From: Bacteroidales bacterium
GTDB lineage: Bacteria; Bacteroidota; Bacteroidia; Bacteroidales; Paludibacteraceae
DNA: 54,897 nucleotides
Assembly: GCA_012519885.1 (NCBI GenBank)
Contig: JAAYPI010000007.1
Coordinates: 1 to 54,897, forward strand
Reading direction: 5' to 3'
Position numbers and translations under genes: made by a program. This document shows, in pieces, positions 33,406 to 42,389 of the stretch (its first letter is position 1; each line of letters opens with the position of its first letter). The notes under the pieces are model-generated. The model was not told the origin of the DNA and did not search any database. It was given only the letters and a program-made list of their open reading frames with translations.

Positions 33406-35511
33406 ATGAAGAAAAAAGACATAGCAATAAATATGATGGAGGTTTTTAAAGAGTCTCCATATAAGTTGTTTAATTACAAACAGTTAGCTTCTGCTATCAA
33501 TGTTAAATCCCAAACGGATAAACGGAATGTACAACAAGTGCTTAACGAATTAGCAGAGCTTGGTTCGATAGAAGAGATGGATAGGGGGAAGTTCCGTTTT
33601 AGCTCTAAAAGTAAATTTGTAATAGGAATAATTGATAAAAATAGTAACGGAAAAACACATTTAATTCCAGAAGACGGCGGAGAGAAAATATTTATTGCTG
33701 ATAGAAATGTAAACCGTGCAATGAAAAATGATACGGTCAAAGTATTGCTTTATGCCGCTCGTAAAAACCGTCAACCAGAAGGCGAAGTTGTTGAAATAAT
33801 TAAACGGTCGAGAGAAACTTTTGTTGGCGTGTTGTCTATCAAAAATAATGTTGCCTTTGTGATTATTGACAATCGGATATTAAATGCGGATATTTATATA
33901 CCAATGGACAAGCTCAATGGGGCTAAAGATGGTCAAAAAGTATTGGTAAAAATGACCGATTGGACTCCCAATGCCAAAAGTCCGTTTGGTGAAATTAGCG
34001 ATGTGCTTGGCGAAGTAGGCGAGAATAATACCGAAATGCACGCCATATTAGCTGAATTTGGGTTACCTTATTCTTACCCAGAAGAATTAGAGCGTATGGC
34101 AAAAAATATTGACGCAGGCATTACGCCCGAAGAAGTCGCCAAACGCATTGATATGCGTTCTATTACCACCTTTACCATCGACCCGCGCGATGCCAAAGAT
34201 TTTGACGACGCTCTTTCGTATCGCATTTTAGACAATGGAAATATAGAAGTGGGCGTACACATTGCCGACGTAACTCATTATGTTAAACCACATACGCCTA
34301 TTGACAAGGAGGGGTTTGCTCGAGCTACTTCTGTTTATTTAGTAGATAGAACCATACCTATGTTGCCCGAAAAACTGTCGAACGAAGTATGTTCGTTACG
34401 TGCCAACGAAGACAAGCTGTGTTATTCGGTGATATTTGAGTTGAATGATAGTGCAGATATTGTGCGATACAAGATTGCAAAAACGGTTATTTGTTCCGAC
34501 AAACGTTTTACATACGAAGAGGCTCAAGAAATAATAGAAAAGAAACAAGGGGAGTTTGTGTCAGAATTGTTGGCTTTGGATACGCTTGCTAAAAAACTTC
34601 GACAAAAACGTTTTGATCTTGGTGCCATTGCTTTTGATAGATACGAGGTGAGGTTCGAAATAGATGAAAAAGGAAAACCATTAAGTGTGTATTTTAAAGA
34701 GCAAAAAGATGCCAATAAATTGATAGAAGAATTTATGTTGCTTGCCAACAAAACGGTAGCCGAGCATATCGGAAATGTACCCAAAGGAAAAAAAGCTAAA
34801 ACATTTGTGTATCGTATTCACGACGAGCCAAATCAAGAAAAACTGGCAAATTTCTCCCTTTTCATCAAGCGTTTTGGTTATAAACTCAAAACAACGGGTA
34901 AGAAAAAAGACATTGCCAATTCGCTCAATCACTTATTAGATGAAGTAACAGGGAAAAAAGAGCAAAATTTAATCGAAACATTGGCTGTGCGTTCTATGGC
35001 AAAAGCGATTTATTCGACTAAAAACATAGGTCATTACGGTTTAGCTTTTGACCATTATTCTCATTTCACCTCGCCCATCCGTCGTTATCCCGATGTGATG
35101 GTGCACCGTTTGCTAACAGACTATTTGGAAGGTGGAAAATCAGCTCCTGCTGATAAGTACGAAGAGTATTGCGAACATTGTTCAGATCGCGAACAACTTG
35201 CTGCTTCGGCAGAAAGGGCTTCTATCAAGTACAAGCAAGTAGAGTTTATGAAAGATAAGGTAGGGCAGGTATTTGATGGGGTTATTTCAGGTATTACCGA
35301 ATGGGGCATTTATGTGGAAATTATCTCTAATAAGTGTGAGGGTATGATTCCTATTCGCGATTTAGACGATGATTATTACACGTATGACGAAAAAAATTAT
35401 TGCCTTATAGGCACACGCTTACACAAGCGTTACCAGTTAGGCGATGAAGTGGCTGTGCTGGTAGCCAAAGCCAATTTAGAAAAGAAACAGCTAGATTTTG
35501 TATTAGCATAA
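33406..35511 (+). CDS. rnr: Ribonuclease R
   Basis: Processive 3'-5' exoribonuclease of the RNB family, degrading structured RNA. The 701 residues contain an N-terminal winged-helix segment (about 5-65), cold-shock domains (about 75-225) and the RNB catalytic domain with the metal-binding signature TIDPRDAKDFDDALSY near 262-277. A C-terminal S1 domain (from about 620; DGVISGITEWGIYVEI) ends the protein. The length is slightly short, as in other Bacteroidota, which lack the basic tail. It is followed by dut at 32 bp. Confidence 0.95.
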   Translation: MKKKDIAINMMEVFKESPYKLFNYKQLASAINVKSQTDKRNVQQVLNELAELGSIEEMDRGKFRFSSKSKFVIGIIDKNSNGKTHLIPEDGGEKIFIADRNVNRAMKNDTVKVLLYAARKNRQPEGEVVEIIKRSRETFVGVLSIKNNVAFVIIDNRILNADIYIPMDKLNGAKDGQKVLVKMTDWTPNAKSPFGEISDVLGEVGENNTEMHAILAEFGLPYSYPEELERMAKNIDAGITPEEVAKRIDMRSITTFTIDPRDAKDFDDALSYRILDNGNIEVGVHIADVTHYVKPHTPIDKEGFARATSVYLVDRTIPMLPEKLSNEVCSLRANEDKLCYSVIFELNDSADIVRYKIAKTVICSDKRFTYEEAQEIIEKKQGEFVSELLALDTLAKKLRQKRFDLGAIAFDRYEVRFEIDEKGKPLSVYFKEQKDANKLIEEFMLLANKTVAEHIGNVPKGKKAKTFVYRIHDEPNQEKLANFSLFIKRFGYKLKTTGKKKDIANSLNHLLDEVTGKKEQNLIETLAVRSMAKAIYSTKNIGHYGLAFDHYSHFTSPIRRYPDVMVHRLLTDYLEGGKSAPADKYEEYCEHCSDREQLAASAERASIKYKQVEFMKDKVGQVFDGVISGITEWGIYVEIISNKCEGMIPIRDLDDDYYTYDEKNYCLIGTRLHKRYQLGDEVAVLVAKANLEKKQLDFVLA

Positions 35512-35543
35512 GTATTATGTAACTATTTTGAATATATAAAGAA

Positions 35544-35981
35544 ATGATACAGATTAACATTGTAAACAAGTCAAAACACGATTTACCCGAGTATGCTACG
35601 CCCTTATCTGCTGGAATGGATATACGTGCTAACCTTTCTGAGCCCATTACTTTGCTACCTTTGCAACGTAAATTAATTCCTACGGGTTTGTATATAGAGC
35701 TACCCAAGGGGTACGAAGCTCAAATTCGACCACGAAGCGGACTTGCTCTCAAAAAAGGCATTACAGTGCTCAATACTCCTGGCACGATTGATGCCGATTA
35801 TCGCGGTGAAATCGGTGTTATTTTGGTTAATATTTCGGACGAACCGTTTGTTGTAAATGATGGCGAGCGTATATGCCAAATGGTAGTGGCAGAGCACGCA
35901 ACTGTTCGTTGGCAACAAGTAGAACAGCTTGATGAAACACAACGTGGTACTGGCGGTTTTGGTCATACTGGTAAAAAATAG
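35544..35981 (+). CDS. dut: dUTP diphosphatase
   Basis: Hydrolyses dUTP to dUMP, preventing uracil incorporation into DNA and feeding dTMP synthesis. The 145 residues show the five trimeric dUTPase motifs: [37 protein letters not shown], a fourth near GERICQMV, and the C-terminal [11 protein letters not shown] that closes over the active site. It is directly abutted by the TPR gene: its stop is followed immediately by that gene's ATG. Confidence 0.97.
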   Translation: MIQINIVNKSKHDLPEYATPLSAGMDIRANLSEPITLLPLQRKLIPTGLYIELPKGYEAQIRPRSGLALKKGITVLNTPGTIDADYRGEIGVILVNISDEPFVVNDGERICQMVVAEHATVRWQQVEQLDETQRGTGGFGHTGKK

Positions 35982-37742
35982 ATGATACGAATGAGATTTT
36001 TTTCACTAACTCTTATATTCATTACGCTTGTTGTGCCTGTAGCAATAGCTACCAACAATCAGGAAAAACTATCCACACAAGTGGTTGATAGGTCAGCTCA
36101 ACAGCCCGATTTCGATTATTATTTTGCAGAAGCTTTGCGACAAAAGCATTTGGGAAATACTGCCGAAAGTATTGATTTGTTTCTCAAAAGTTATGATATC
36201 AATCCTACTAGTGCGATTGTTTCTTTTGAATTAGGCAATTTGTTTTTGCAACAAAAAGCCGATGATATGGGGTTTGGGTATATCAAAAATGCAGCAGAGT
36301 TAGCTCCTCGAAACTATTTCTATCAAGAAAAACTTGCGTTGCTCTACCGTAGCAATGGCGATTTTTCTAAAGCCATAGAAGTGTTAGAGCATATTCAGCG
36401 GTTATTCCCAGATAAAGATGAGGTTTTATATGAGTTATCTCAATTGTATACACAAAATGGACAACACAAAAAATCAATACAAAAACTTGATTTGTTGGAA
36501 AAACGTATAGGGTTAAACAAAGCAATAACGTACGATAAAGCGGTACAATACGTATTGTTGAAAAATATAAAGCAAGCACACAAAGAAATTGATGCAATGC
36601 TTAAAAAAACGCCCAATGATCATACTTTATGGATACTGAAAGGGGATATAGAATACGAAAGAAAAAAATATGGTAATGCAAAAAAATATTTTCAAAAGGC
36701 TACTGATATTCAACCAGAAAGTGGCTATGTATACATCTCTTGGGCTCGATATTACGAAGCGATAAAGGATTTTAGCACTTCAGAAGAGTACTTATATAAA
36801 CTTTTTGGAGCGAAAGATATTTCGTTTCAAGAAAAAATGCATTATTTAGAAATACTAACCAGCTATTACAGCAAAAGAATGGATGGAATAGAAAAAATGC
36901 ATAATTTATATACTTCTTTATTGGAGTCGCACCCCATGGAGTATGTAGCTCATACTGCGTATGCTGAATTTTTACTTCAACAAAAATTAGTCCCTGAGGC
37001 GATAGAGCATTTCTATACAGCAGCTTTACTCCATCCTTCGTGTCTCGAATGTTGGGTATATTTACTTCAATATTATACAGAAAAAAATGAAAATGAAAAA
37101 GCCTATCAAATAGCGAAAGAGGCGATAGAAGCCGTACCCAACCATCCTGTGCTATTGTTTTATTCAGGCATGCTTGCTTTGATGAATGACCAGAAAGAGG
37201 ATGCTCTGGTTCAGTTACTTGAAATGATTAAATTTACCGATTATAACGAGCCTAATTATGCTGAAATGAATACAGCGGCACATGCGATGTTAGTCGATTT
37301 GTATCTGATATATAAAAAAGATTACCCAAAAGCTTTAGAGCAGTGCGACCTTGCTCTAAAATTAAACCCATCAAATCATGTGGTAATGAATAATTGTGCC
37401 TACACACTCGCATTGCAAAATGAGCAACTTGAAAGAGCCGAGAAATTAAGTGCTCAATCTTTAGAGGCAGAGCCTATGAATGTGTCCTATTTAGATACGT
37501 ATGCATACATTTTATTTAAGCAGAAACGCTACGAAACGGCTCTATTTTTTATCGAAAAAGCCATGGAATATACCAAAGATGGAGAGAAGAATGCAGTGGT
37601 TTACGAACGCTATGGCGATATCTTATATTTTTTAGGACAACAAACCAAAGCACTCGAAATGTGGCAAAAAGCCCTTGAATTAACCCAAGATGCTACGGAT
37701 ACAATAAAACAAAAAGTTAACACCAAAAAGTATGTCGAATAA
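35982..37742 (+). CDS. Tetratricopeptide repeat protein with signal peptide
   Basis: The 586 residues begin with a hydrophobic signal sequence (about 4-23), so the protein is probably periplasmic or attached to the outer membrane. The rest is a chain of TPR-like helical pairs, recognisable as repeated patterns such as ALRQKHLGNTAESIDLFLKS, A-x(3)-NP and YGDILYFLGQQTKALEMWQKA. TPR arrays mediate protein contacts. The gene order dut, TPR, DUF4292 lipoprotein, EnvC-like is conserved in Bacteroidota. This hints at a shared role in cell-envelope assembly or peptidoglycan remodelling, but no function is established. Confidence 0.85.
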   Translation: MIRMRFFSLTLIFITLVVPVAIATNNQEKLSTQVVDRSAQQPDFDYYFAEALRQKHLGNTAESIDLFLKSYDINPTSAIVSFELGNLFLQQKADDMGFGYIKNAAELAPRNYFYQEKLALLYRSNGDFSKAIEVLEHIQRLFPDKDEVLYELSQLYTQNGQHKKSIQKLDLLEKRIGLNKAITYDKAVQYVLLKNIKQAHKEIDAMLKKTPNDHTLWILKGDIEYERKKYGNAKKYFQKATDIQPESGYVYISWARYYEAIKDFSTSEEYLYKLFGAKDISFQEKMHYLEILTSYYSKRMDGIEKMHNLYTSLLESHPMEYVAHTAYAEFLLQQKLVPEAIEHFYTAALLHPSCLECWVYLLQYYTEKNENEKAYQIAKEAIEAVPNHPVLLFYSGMLALMNDQKEDALVQLLEMIKFTDYNEPNYAEMNTAAHAMLVDLYLIYKKDYPKALEQCDLALKLNPSNHVVMNNCAYTLALQNEQLERAEKLSAQSLEAEPMNVSYLDTYAYILFKQKRYETALFFIEKAMEYTKDGEKNAVVYERYGDILYFLGQQTKALEMWQKALELTQDATDTIKQKVNTKKYVE

Positions 37743-38532
37743 ATCAGGAATCAGATTGTTGTTAGCATGTATGTTGCTCATTTTGGTGGCGTGTAAAACA
37801 ACAAAAATAGACACTGCTCAGTCTGTGGTGCCTATACAAGTACCGTTGAAGAAAATTGTGGCAAACCAACAGCAAATACAGACGATAAATGCTTCGAAAG
37901 TAAGCTTTTCTATTCCAATGCAAAACCAACAAACCCCACTACGAGGCTCTATCAAAGCAAGGATTGATAGTTGTATGCAAATTTCCATACAAGCTTTGTT
38001 TGGAATAGAAGTTGCTCGCATACACCTTACGCAAGATAGTCTTATTTTACTTGACAGAATAAATCAGCAATATGTTGCTGAATCTTTTTCGTCGTTTGGG
38101 TCAACGTTTCCAGTTTCTTTTCGTATGTTGCAAGCAATTATCCTTAATAGATTAGTAGATGTAACGACAAAAGATGATTTTTCAGATTTTTTATACCCAA
38201 AAGACGAAAATCTACACATAGTATCGTACGAAAATAGTAATTTTGCGATTCAATACGTTGTAAATGATGCTCTTCATTTGCTACGAACAACAGTAAGGGA
38301 TGCGGAAAAAAGGCACTATATGATGGCAGAATACCAGCAGTTTGACACATACAATACGATAGTATATCCAAAGAAAAACGCTATTGTGATGCTCTTTTCT
38401 CAGCAACAATATGCTATAGATTATAGTATCGAAAAAGTTGAGTTTAATCAACAAATAGATTTATCAATTGTTATTCCTCCTAGATACAAGCAAATTTTGC
38501 TGGCTGATATTGCCAAAGAATATTTTAACTAA
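37732..38532 (+). CDS. DUF4292 family lipoprotein
   Basis: A 266-residue protein with a lipoprotein signal peptide: hydrophobic core about 7-19 and lipobox LVAC with the lipidated Cys near residue 21. The rest is beta-rich and resembles DUF4292, a Bacteroidota family with a LolA/LolB-like look (amphipathic strands such as GSIKARIDSCMQISIQALFG). A role in lipoprotein or lipid handling is therefore possible but unproven. It overlaps the TPR gene by 11 bp and precedes the EnvC-like gene by 5 bp. Confidence 0.82.
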   Translation: MSNKSGIRLLLACMLLILVACKTTKIDTAQSVVPIQVPLKKIVANQQQIQTINASKVSFSIPMQNQQTPLRGSIKARIDSCMQISIQALFGIEVARIHLTQDSLILLDRINQQYVAESFSSFGSTFPVSFRMLQAIILNRLVDVTTKDDFSDFLYPKDENLHIVSYENSNFAIQYVVNDALHLLRTTVRDAEKRHYMMAEYQQFDTYNTIVYPKKNAIVMLFSQQQYAIDYSIEKVEFNQQIDLSIVIPPRYKQILLADIAKEYFN

Positions 38533-38537
38533 TAATT

Positions 38538-39740
38538 ATGAAAAAAATACTTTCTATTCTATTTATTTTTGCCAGTGTGGTATTACCTGCTCTTTCTCAA
38601 ACTGTAGCAGAGCTTGAAGAGCGTCGTAAAAAAGCCCTTAAAGAATTGGAAATTACTAGTTCGTTGATTAGTAAAACTGCTGAACAGAAAAAGACCTCTT
38701 TGTCTCAAATTAATATTTTGCGTGTAGAAATTAATGCTCGTCAGAGTTTAATTAATGTGATGAACCAAGAACTTCGTAATATAGATAGAAATATTCGTCA
38801 GTTACGCAAAGAGGCACAAGAAAAACAAGCAGAAATGGACAAGTTAAAAGGCGAGTATGCTAAATTAATGTACCATTCGTATTACAAAAAAAACAAATAT
38901 GAATCCCTGATGTTTATTTTGTCAGCTAAAAGTTTTGCCGAATCGTATCGCAGATACCGCTATGTACAACAGTATGCTGAATTTGCTCAAAATAAAGCCC
39001 AAGAAATAGAGAAAGTAAAAGCAGATTTAGAAAACAAATTAGCAGAAATAGAAAAAGCCCGTTTAGAGCGTGTGGCTGTATTAAATGATAGACGAAAGGA
39101 GAATGCTAAATTGCAAACCGAACAACGTAAGCAAAGCAATTTTGTTTCGCAATTAAGTAGAAAAGAAAAAGATTTGCGTAGAGAACTTAAAAAGCAACAA
39201 GATCAAGCCAATGCCATTAATCGTCGTATAGATCAGATTATTGCAGAAGAAGCCCGCAAATCACAAAAAGCACAAGCCGCAGGTAAACAAGAATTTGCTT
39301 TAACGAAAGAACAGAAACTGCTTTCTGGAGGCTTTGAAAAGAACCAAGGTCGCCTACCATGGCCCGTTGAACGAGGCGTAATTGTAGGGCGTTTTGGCGT
39401 GCAAGCTCATGCTGTGCTAAAGTATGTAACAACTGATAATAAAGGTATTTATATTCAAACTGCTCCAAATTCGGATGCACGTGCTGTATATGACGGGGAA
39501 GTAACCCAACGTTTCTCCATTCCAGGAAGCAATTATACGGTGATTGTACGCCACGGTAACTACCGTACGGTATATTCTAACTTAACTGATATATACGTAA
39601 AGGTAGGCGATAATATCAAGGCTCGTCAAGCCATTGGGCGTATATTTGTCGACAACGAAGACGACAACAAGTCCGTACTCTATTTTCAAGTATGGAAAGA
39701 ACGCGATATCCAAAACCCCGAAAACTGGATTAGTAGGTAA
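38538..39740 (+). CDS. EnvC-like murein hydrolase activator (degenerate M23/LytM)
   Basis: The 400 residues contain a signal peptide (about 1-20), a long coiled coil (about 21-250) and a C-terminal LytM/M23 domain (about 275-400). The zinc ligands of active M23 peptidases are not conserved: the H-x(3)-D site reads NKGIYIQ and the H-x-H site reads LYFQVW. Only the fold-defining VRHGNYRTVYSNL remains. The protein is therefore probably a non-catalytic activator of amidases, like E. coli EnvC, acting at the division septum from the periplasm. It closes the dut-TPR-DUF4292 operon. Confidence 0.88.
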   Translation: MKKILSILFIFASVVLPALSQTVAELEERRKKALKELEITSSLISKTAEQKKTSLSQINILRVEINARQSLINVMNQELRNIDRNIRQLRKEAQEKQAEMDKLKGEYAKLMYHSYYKKNKYESLMFILSAKSFAESYRRYRYVQQYAEFAQNKAQEIEKVKADLENKLAEIEKARLERVAVLNDRRKENAKLQTEQRKQSNFVSQLSRKEKDLRRELKKQQDQANAINRRIDQIIAEEARKSQKAQAAGKQEFALTKEQKLLSGGFEKNQGRLPWPVERGVIVGRFGVQAHAVLKYVTTDNKGIYIQTAPNSDARAVYDGEVTQRFSIPGSNYTVIVRHGNYRTVYSNLTDIYVKVGDNIKARQAIGRIFVDNEDDNKSVLYFQVWKERDIQNPENWISR

Positions 39741-40122
39741 AAAAGGGGATTGTTTGAGGGTGGTTAATGCTTTATATCGAAGTTGATTATAAAGACAATT
39801 ACAGATACAGCTTGCAGACTTGCTACAGCGATGAGGATTCAATCAAATAAAAAATCTAGTAGATCGTTTAGATAGATAAATTAACAAATGGATAGGTGTA
39901 ACTCTGATAGCAGATGAGTAAAACTATACAAAGATGAATATCACGCATTTAAAAGAATATATGTAAATAGCTATAGTCGAAATAGATGCAACTTTGTTAT
40001 CTTGTCCTGAAATAGGTTTACACAAAAAAGTGTAAAATAAACAACTATATATTACTATTGCAGGAGTATTTTTATTGCTCGTTGTAAAAAAACAACACTA
40101 TTTTGACAAATACCTTACTCAA
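39741..40122. other. Gene-free stretch before the AbiE insertion
   Basis: No plausible gene is seen on either strand; all frames are broken by stops. It contains a 7-bp stem hairpin TTTACAC / GTGTAAA (40017-40036) and, just before it, TGTCCTGAAATAGG, which loosely recalls ends of insertion sequences. No transposase remnant was found. A TTTG at 40102-40105 may be the -33 box for the promoter in the first direct repeat. Confidence 0.4.
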
Positions 40123-40195
40123 TATGATTACTTTTGCAACATAGTTTTACCACAGATTGTATGCCCAAAACATTTTTTTCGAAATACAAAATCCC
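40123..40195 (+). repeat. Direct repeat copy 1: duplicated promoter and first codons of the CLC gene
   Basis: These 73 bp match 42317-42389 at 71 positions. The copy includes a -7 box TACTTTTG (40129-40136) and the ATG (40161) of the CLC gene. It encodes the same first 12 residues (MPKTFFSKYKIP), then diverges and stops at 40200-40202. It is therefore a truncated remnant of the CLC start on the far side of the AbiE module. Confidence 0.9.
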
Positions 40196-40202
40196 CAATT
40201 GA
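40161..40202 (+). pseudogene. Truncated 13-codon fragment of the CLC transporter gene
   Basis: The frame MPKTFFSKYKIPN followed by TGA is the 5' end of the CLC gene at 42355, cut by the junction of the inserted AbiE segment. It is not expected to make a functional product. Confidence 0.75.
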
Positions 40203-40433
40203 GCCTAGTGTGGTAAAATAGTTTGTTCGTTTAGTGTAGTTTACAAACTACCTCATTACTAAAAGCAAAGCACTAGCTTATCAAAGGCAAGAGTCTTCAT
40301 TTTTTGAAACGACCAAGGCAGAGACATTCGCTTAAAATAAATAGGCTACGGAGAAAGGAGAATTATTAATGTATGTTTAATAATTGTGAATATACTTTAT
40401 AGTGCTAGAAAAATCAAAAAATCTTTATATCCG

Positions 40434-40464
40434 TTGCAATAGTGTGGTTTTTTCAGTATCTTTG
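40434..40464 (+). promoter_or_regulatory. Promoter of the AbiE module
   Basis: TTG (40434-40436), a 20-bp spacer and -7 box TATCTTTG (40457-40464). The start near 40471 gives a leader of about 11 nt before the antitoxin ATG. The 40196-40433 stretch before it holds only a small hairpin GTAGTTT / AAACTAC and no gene. Confidence 0.6.
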
Positions 40465-40481
40465 TGTTTATTATAAAGTAA

Positions 40482-41255
40482 ATGCCGATGAAACAGTATT
40501 TAGAGGAGCTACATAAACTACGGATATTCCGCTTGAAAGATGTTGAAACTCTTGTGGGGAATTTGAATTCAGCCAAAGATTTATTGCAAAACTACAAAAA
40601 GCAACGATTGATTTGTCAGGTACGACGAGACTTGTATGTTGTAACCGATTTGGCAAGTAAAGTTAGCTTGGCAAATAAGTTTGAGATTGCAGGCAAAATA
40701 TCCCCAACATCGTATCTTTCATACCAATCGGCATTGGAGTTTCATGGACTGGCACATCAGGTATTTTATGATTTGTGGGTTTCGAGTAGCAAGCGCTTTA
40801 ATTCGTTCGAGTTTGAAGGTATTCGATTTCAGTATTGCGAATCGAAAAGTTTGTCGGGAGTAATGAATGCTAACTCCAGTCCATTTATTCGAGTTACTAA
40901 TTTAGAACGTACTGTGATTGATTGTATTGATAAAATAGAGCGATGTGGGGGATTGGAAGAATTAATTCAGTCTATTTCACTTATTCCATATTTGGATCAG
41001 GAATTACTGCTCAATTACTTGCAAGAATTCAACAAGCAGTTTTTATATCAGAAGGTAGGATTTATTTTGGAGTATTTTAAGCAAGAAATGAAGCTTAGTG
41101 ATAACTTTTTTAGCATTTGCAAGCATAAGTCAGGTAAAAGCACACGCTATTTGACAGTTCGTATTGAATCTATTCAATATTTCAAAGAATGGAAATTGTG
41201 TGCTCCAACTAATATTCTTTCCGTTTTAGAACAAGGAGGTGAAAACTATGTATAA
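40482..41255 (+). CDS. AbiEi-like type IV antitoxin / transcriptional regulator
   Basis: The 257 residues have an N-terminal winged-helix-like segment (about 9-55; LHKLRIFRLKDVETLV...YKKQRLICQVRRDLYVV). A larger domain follows with ISPTSYLSYQSALEFHGL and VTNLERTVIDCID, the pattern of AbiEi antitoxins. In known AbiE systems AbiEi represses its own promoter and counteracts the nucleotidyltransferase toxin AbiEii; the pair can block phage growth. The start at 40482 fits the promoter (an ATG at 40488 is also possible). It overlaps the toxin start by 8 bp (ATGTATAA), and a good AGGAGGT site lies before the toxin ATG, inside this gene. Confidence 0.88.
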   Translation: MPMKQYLEELHKLRIFRLKDVETLVGNLNSAKDLLQNYKKQRLICQVRRDLYVVTDLASKVSLANKFEIAGKISPTSYLSYQSALEFHGLAHQVFYDLWVSSSKRFNSFEFEGIRFQYCESKSLSGVMNANSSPFIRVTNLERTVIDCIDKIERCGGLEELIQSISLIPYLDQELLLNYLQEFNKQFLYQKVGFILEYFKQEMKLSDNFFSICKHKSGKSTRYLTVRIESIQYFKEWKLCAPTNILSVLEQGGENYV

Positions 41256-42192
41256 ATACAACAAAAATGATTTAGATTAGCTTGCTGTCAATACTGATTT
41301 TCTCCGCGATAATTTAGAGAAGGTGCTTCGATTGAGTGATATCTTGCAATACATAAATGCCAATCCTTTGCTATTCAGTCATCTGGCATTAAAAGGAGGT
41401 ACAGCCATTAATCTAGTGGTTTTTAATCTTCCAAGGTTGTCGGTCGATATTGATCTGGATTTTACAAAGCATTGTTTACGTGACGAAATGTTTGTGTTAC
41501 GTAAACAAATTAACAGTGATATTTTAAAATACATGACATCGCAAGGGTATCAACTAAATCCATCTTCTAAAAATCCGCATTCGCTGGATTCATGGGTTTT
41601 TTACTACCTAAATTCTAGTGGAAACAAAGATAATATCAAAATTGAGATTAACTATTCAATGCGAAACCATGTTTTTGAACCCATTGAAAAAGAGGTGTAT
41701 ATGGAATCCTTATCTTTACATCTTCACGTAAGAACGTTGACTAATTTAGAGTTATTTGGCAGTAAAATAAAAGCACTTATTGAGCGAACAGCTGCAAGAG
41801 ATTTATATGATGTATATAATATGCTTATGCTTCCTGTTTTCTCAGTTTCAGAACAATCATTACTTCGTAAAATAGTGATTTTATATTTGGCAATTGGTGG
41901 TAATACACCTCCTAAAACCGACTTTAACTTTAAGGCTATTGATAATCTGAATTTTAGTCAGATAAAGCGTAAATTAATACCAGTGTTAAAGAAAAGTGAT
42001 AAGTTTGAATTTGAGGTGGCAAAATCGGAGGTGAAAACTTATCTAACAACTTTAATGGTGCTTACTGATAATGAGAAGCTATTTCTTGAAAGATTCAATC
42101 AGAAAATATATCAGCCAGAATTACTTTTTGACGAACTGGACATTGTGGGTAGAATTAACGATCATCCAATGGCAATTTGGAAATGCAGTTGA
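41248..42192 (+). pseudogene. AbiEii-like nucleotidyltransferase toxin with in-frame amber codon
   Basis: Starting at the well-placed ATG at 41248, the frame reads MYKYNKNDLD, then TAG (41278-41280), then continues as LAVNTDFLRDNLEKVLRLSD into a full AbiEii/DUF1814 nucleotidyltransferase. The core motifs KGGTAINLV and RLSVDIDLDF (GG...DxD active site) and LFGSKIKALIERTAARDLYDVYN are intact. Without the stop the protein would have about 314 residues. A GTG at 41323 could start a 289-residue version lacking the first helix. It is therefore either a recently inactivated toxin or one made at low level by readthrough or re-initiation. The rest of the gene shows no decay. Confidence 0.82.
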
Positions 42193-42316
42193 GGTAATAA
42201 TCTGTATAATTGCTTTAAAAAACATATTTAAGTTGCACTTTGCTAGCATGTTATTATAGGAGTTATTAGTTCGAGGTAAGAAATAAATCGTTATTTAATC
42301 AGTCTCTTTTAGTTTT

Positions 42317-42389
42317 TATGATTACTTTTGCAACATAGTTTTACCACAGATTGTATGCCTAAAACATTTTTTTCAAAATACAAAATCCC
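42317..42389 (+). repeat. Direct repeat copy 2: promoter and start of the CLC gene
   Basis: Partner of the repeat at 40123-40195 (71 of 73 identical). It carries the -7 box TACTTTTG (42323-42330), 24 bp before the CLC ATG. The TTTG seen upstream of copy 1 is missing here. Confidence 0.9.

Noticed and set aside
40003-40036. Possible insertion-sequence end (TGTCCTGAAATAGG with a following hairpin)
   Set aside because: It only loosely recalls IS termini; no partner end, target duplication or transposase fragment was found.
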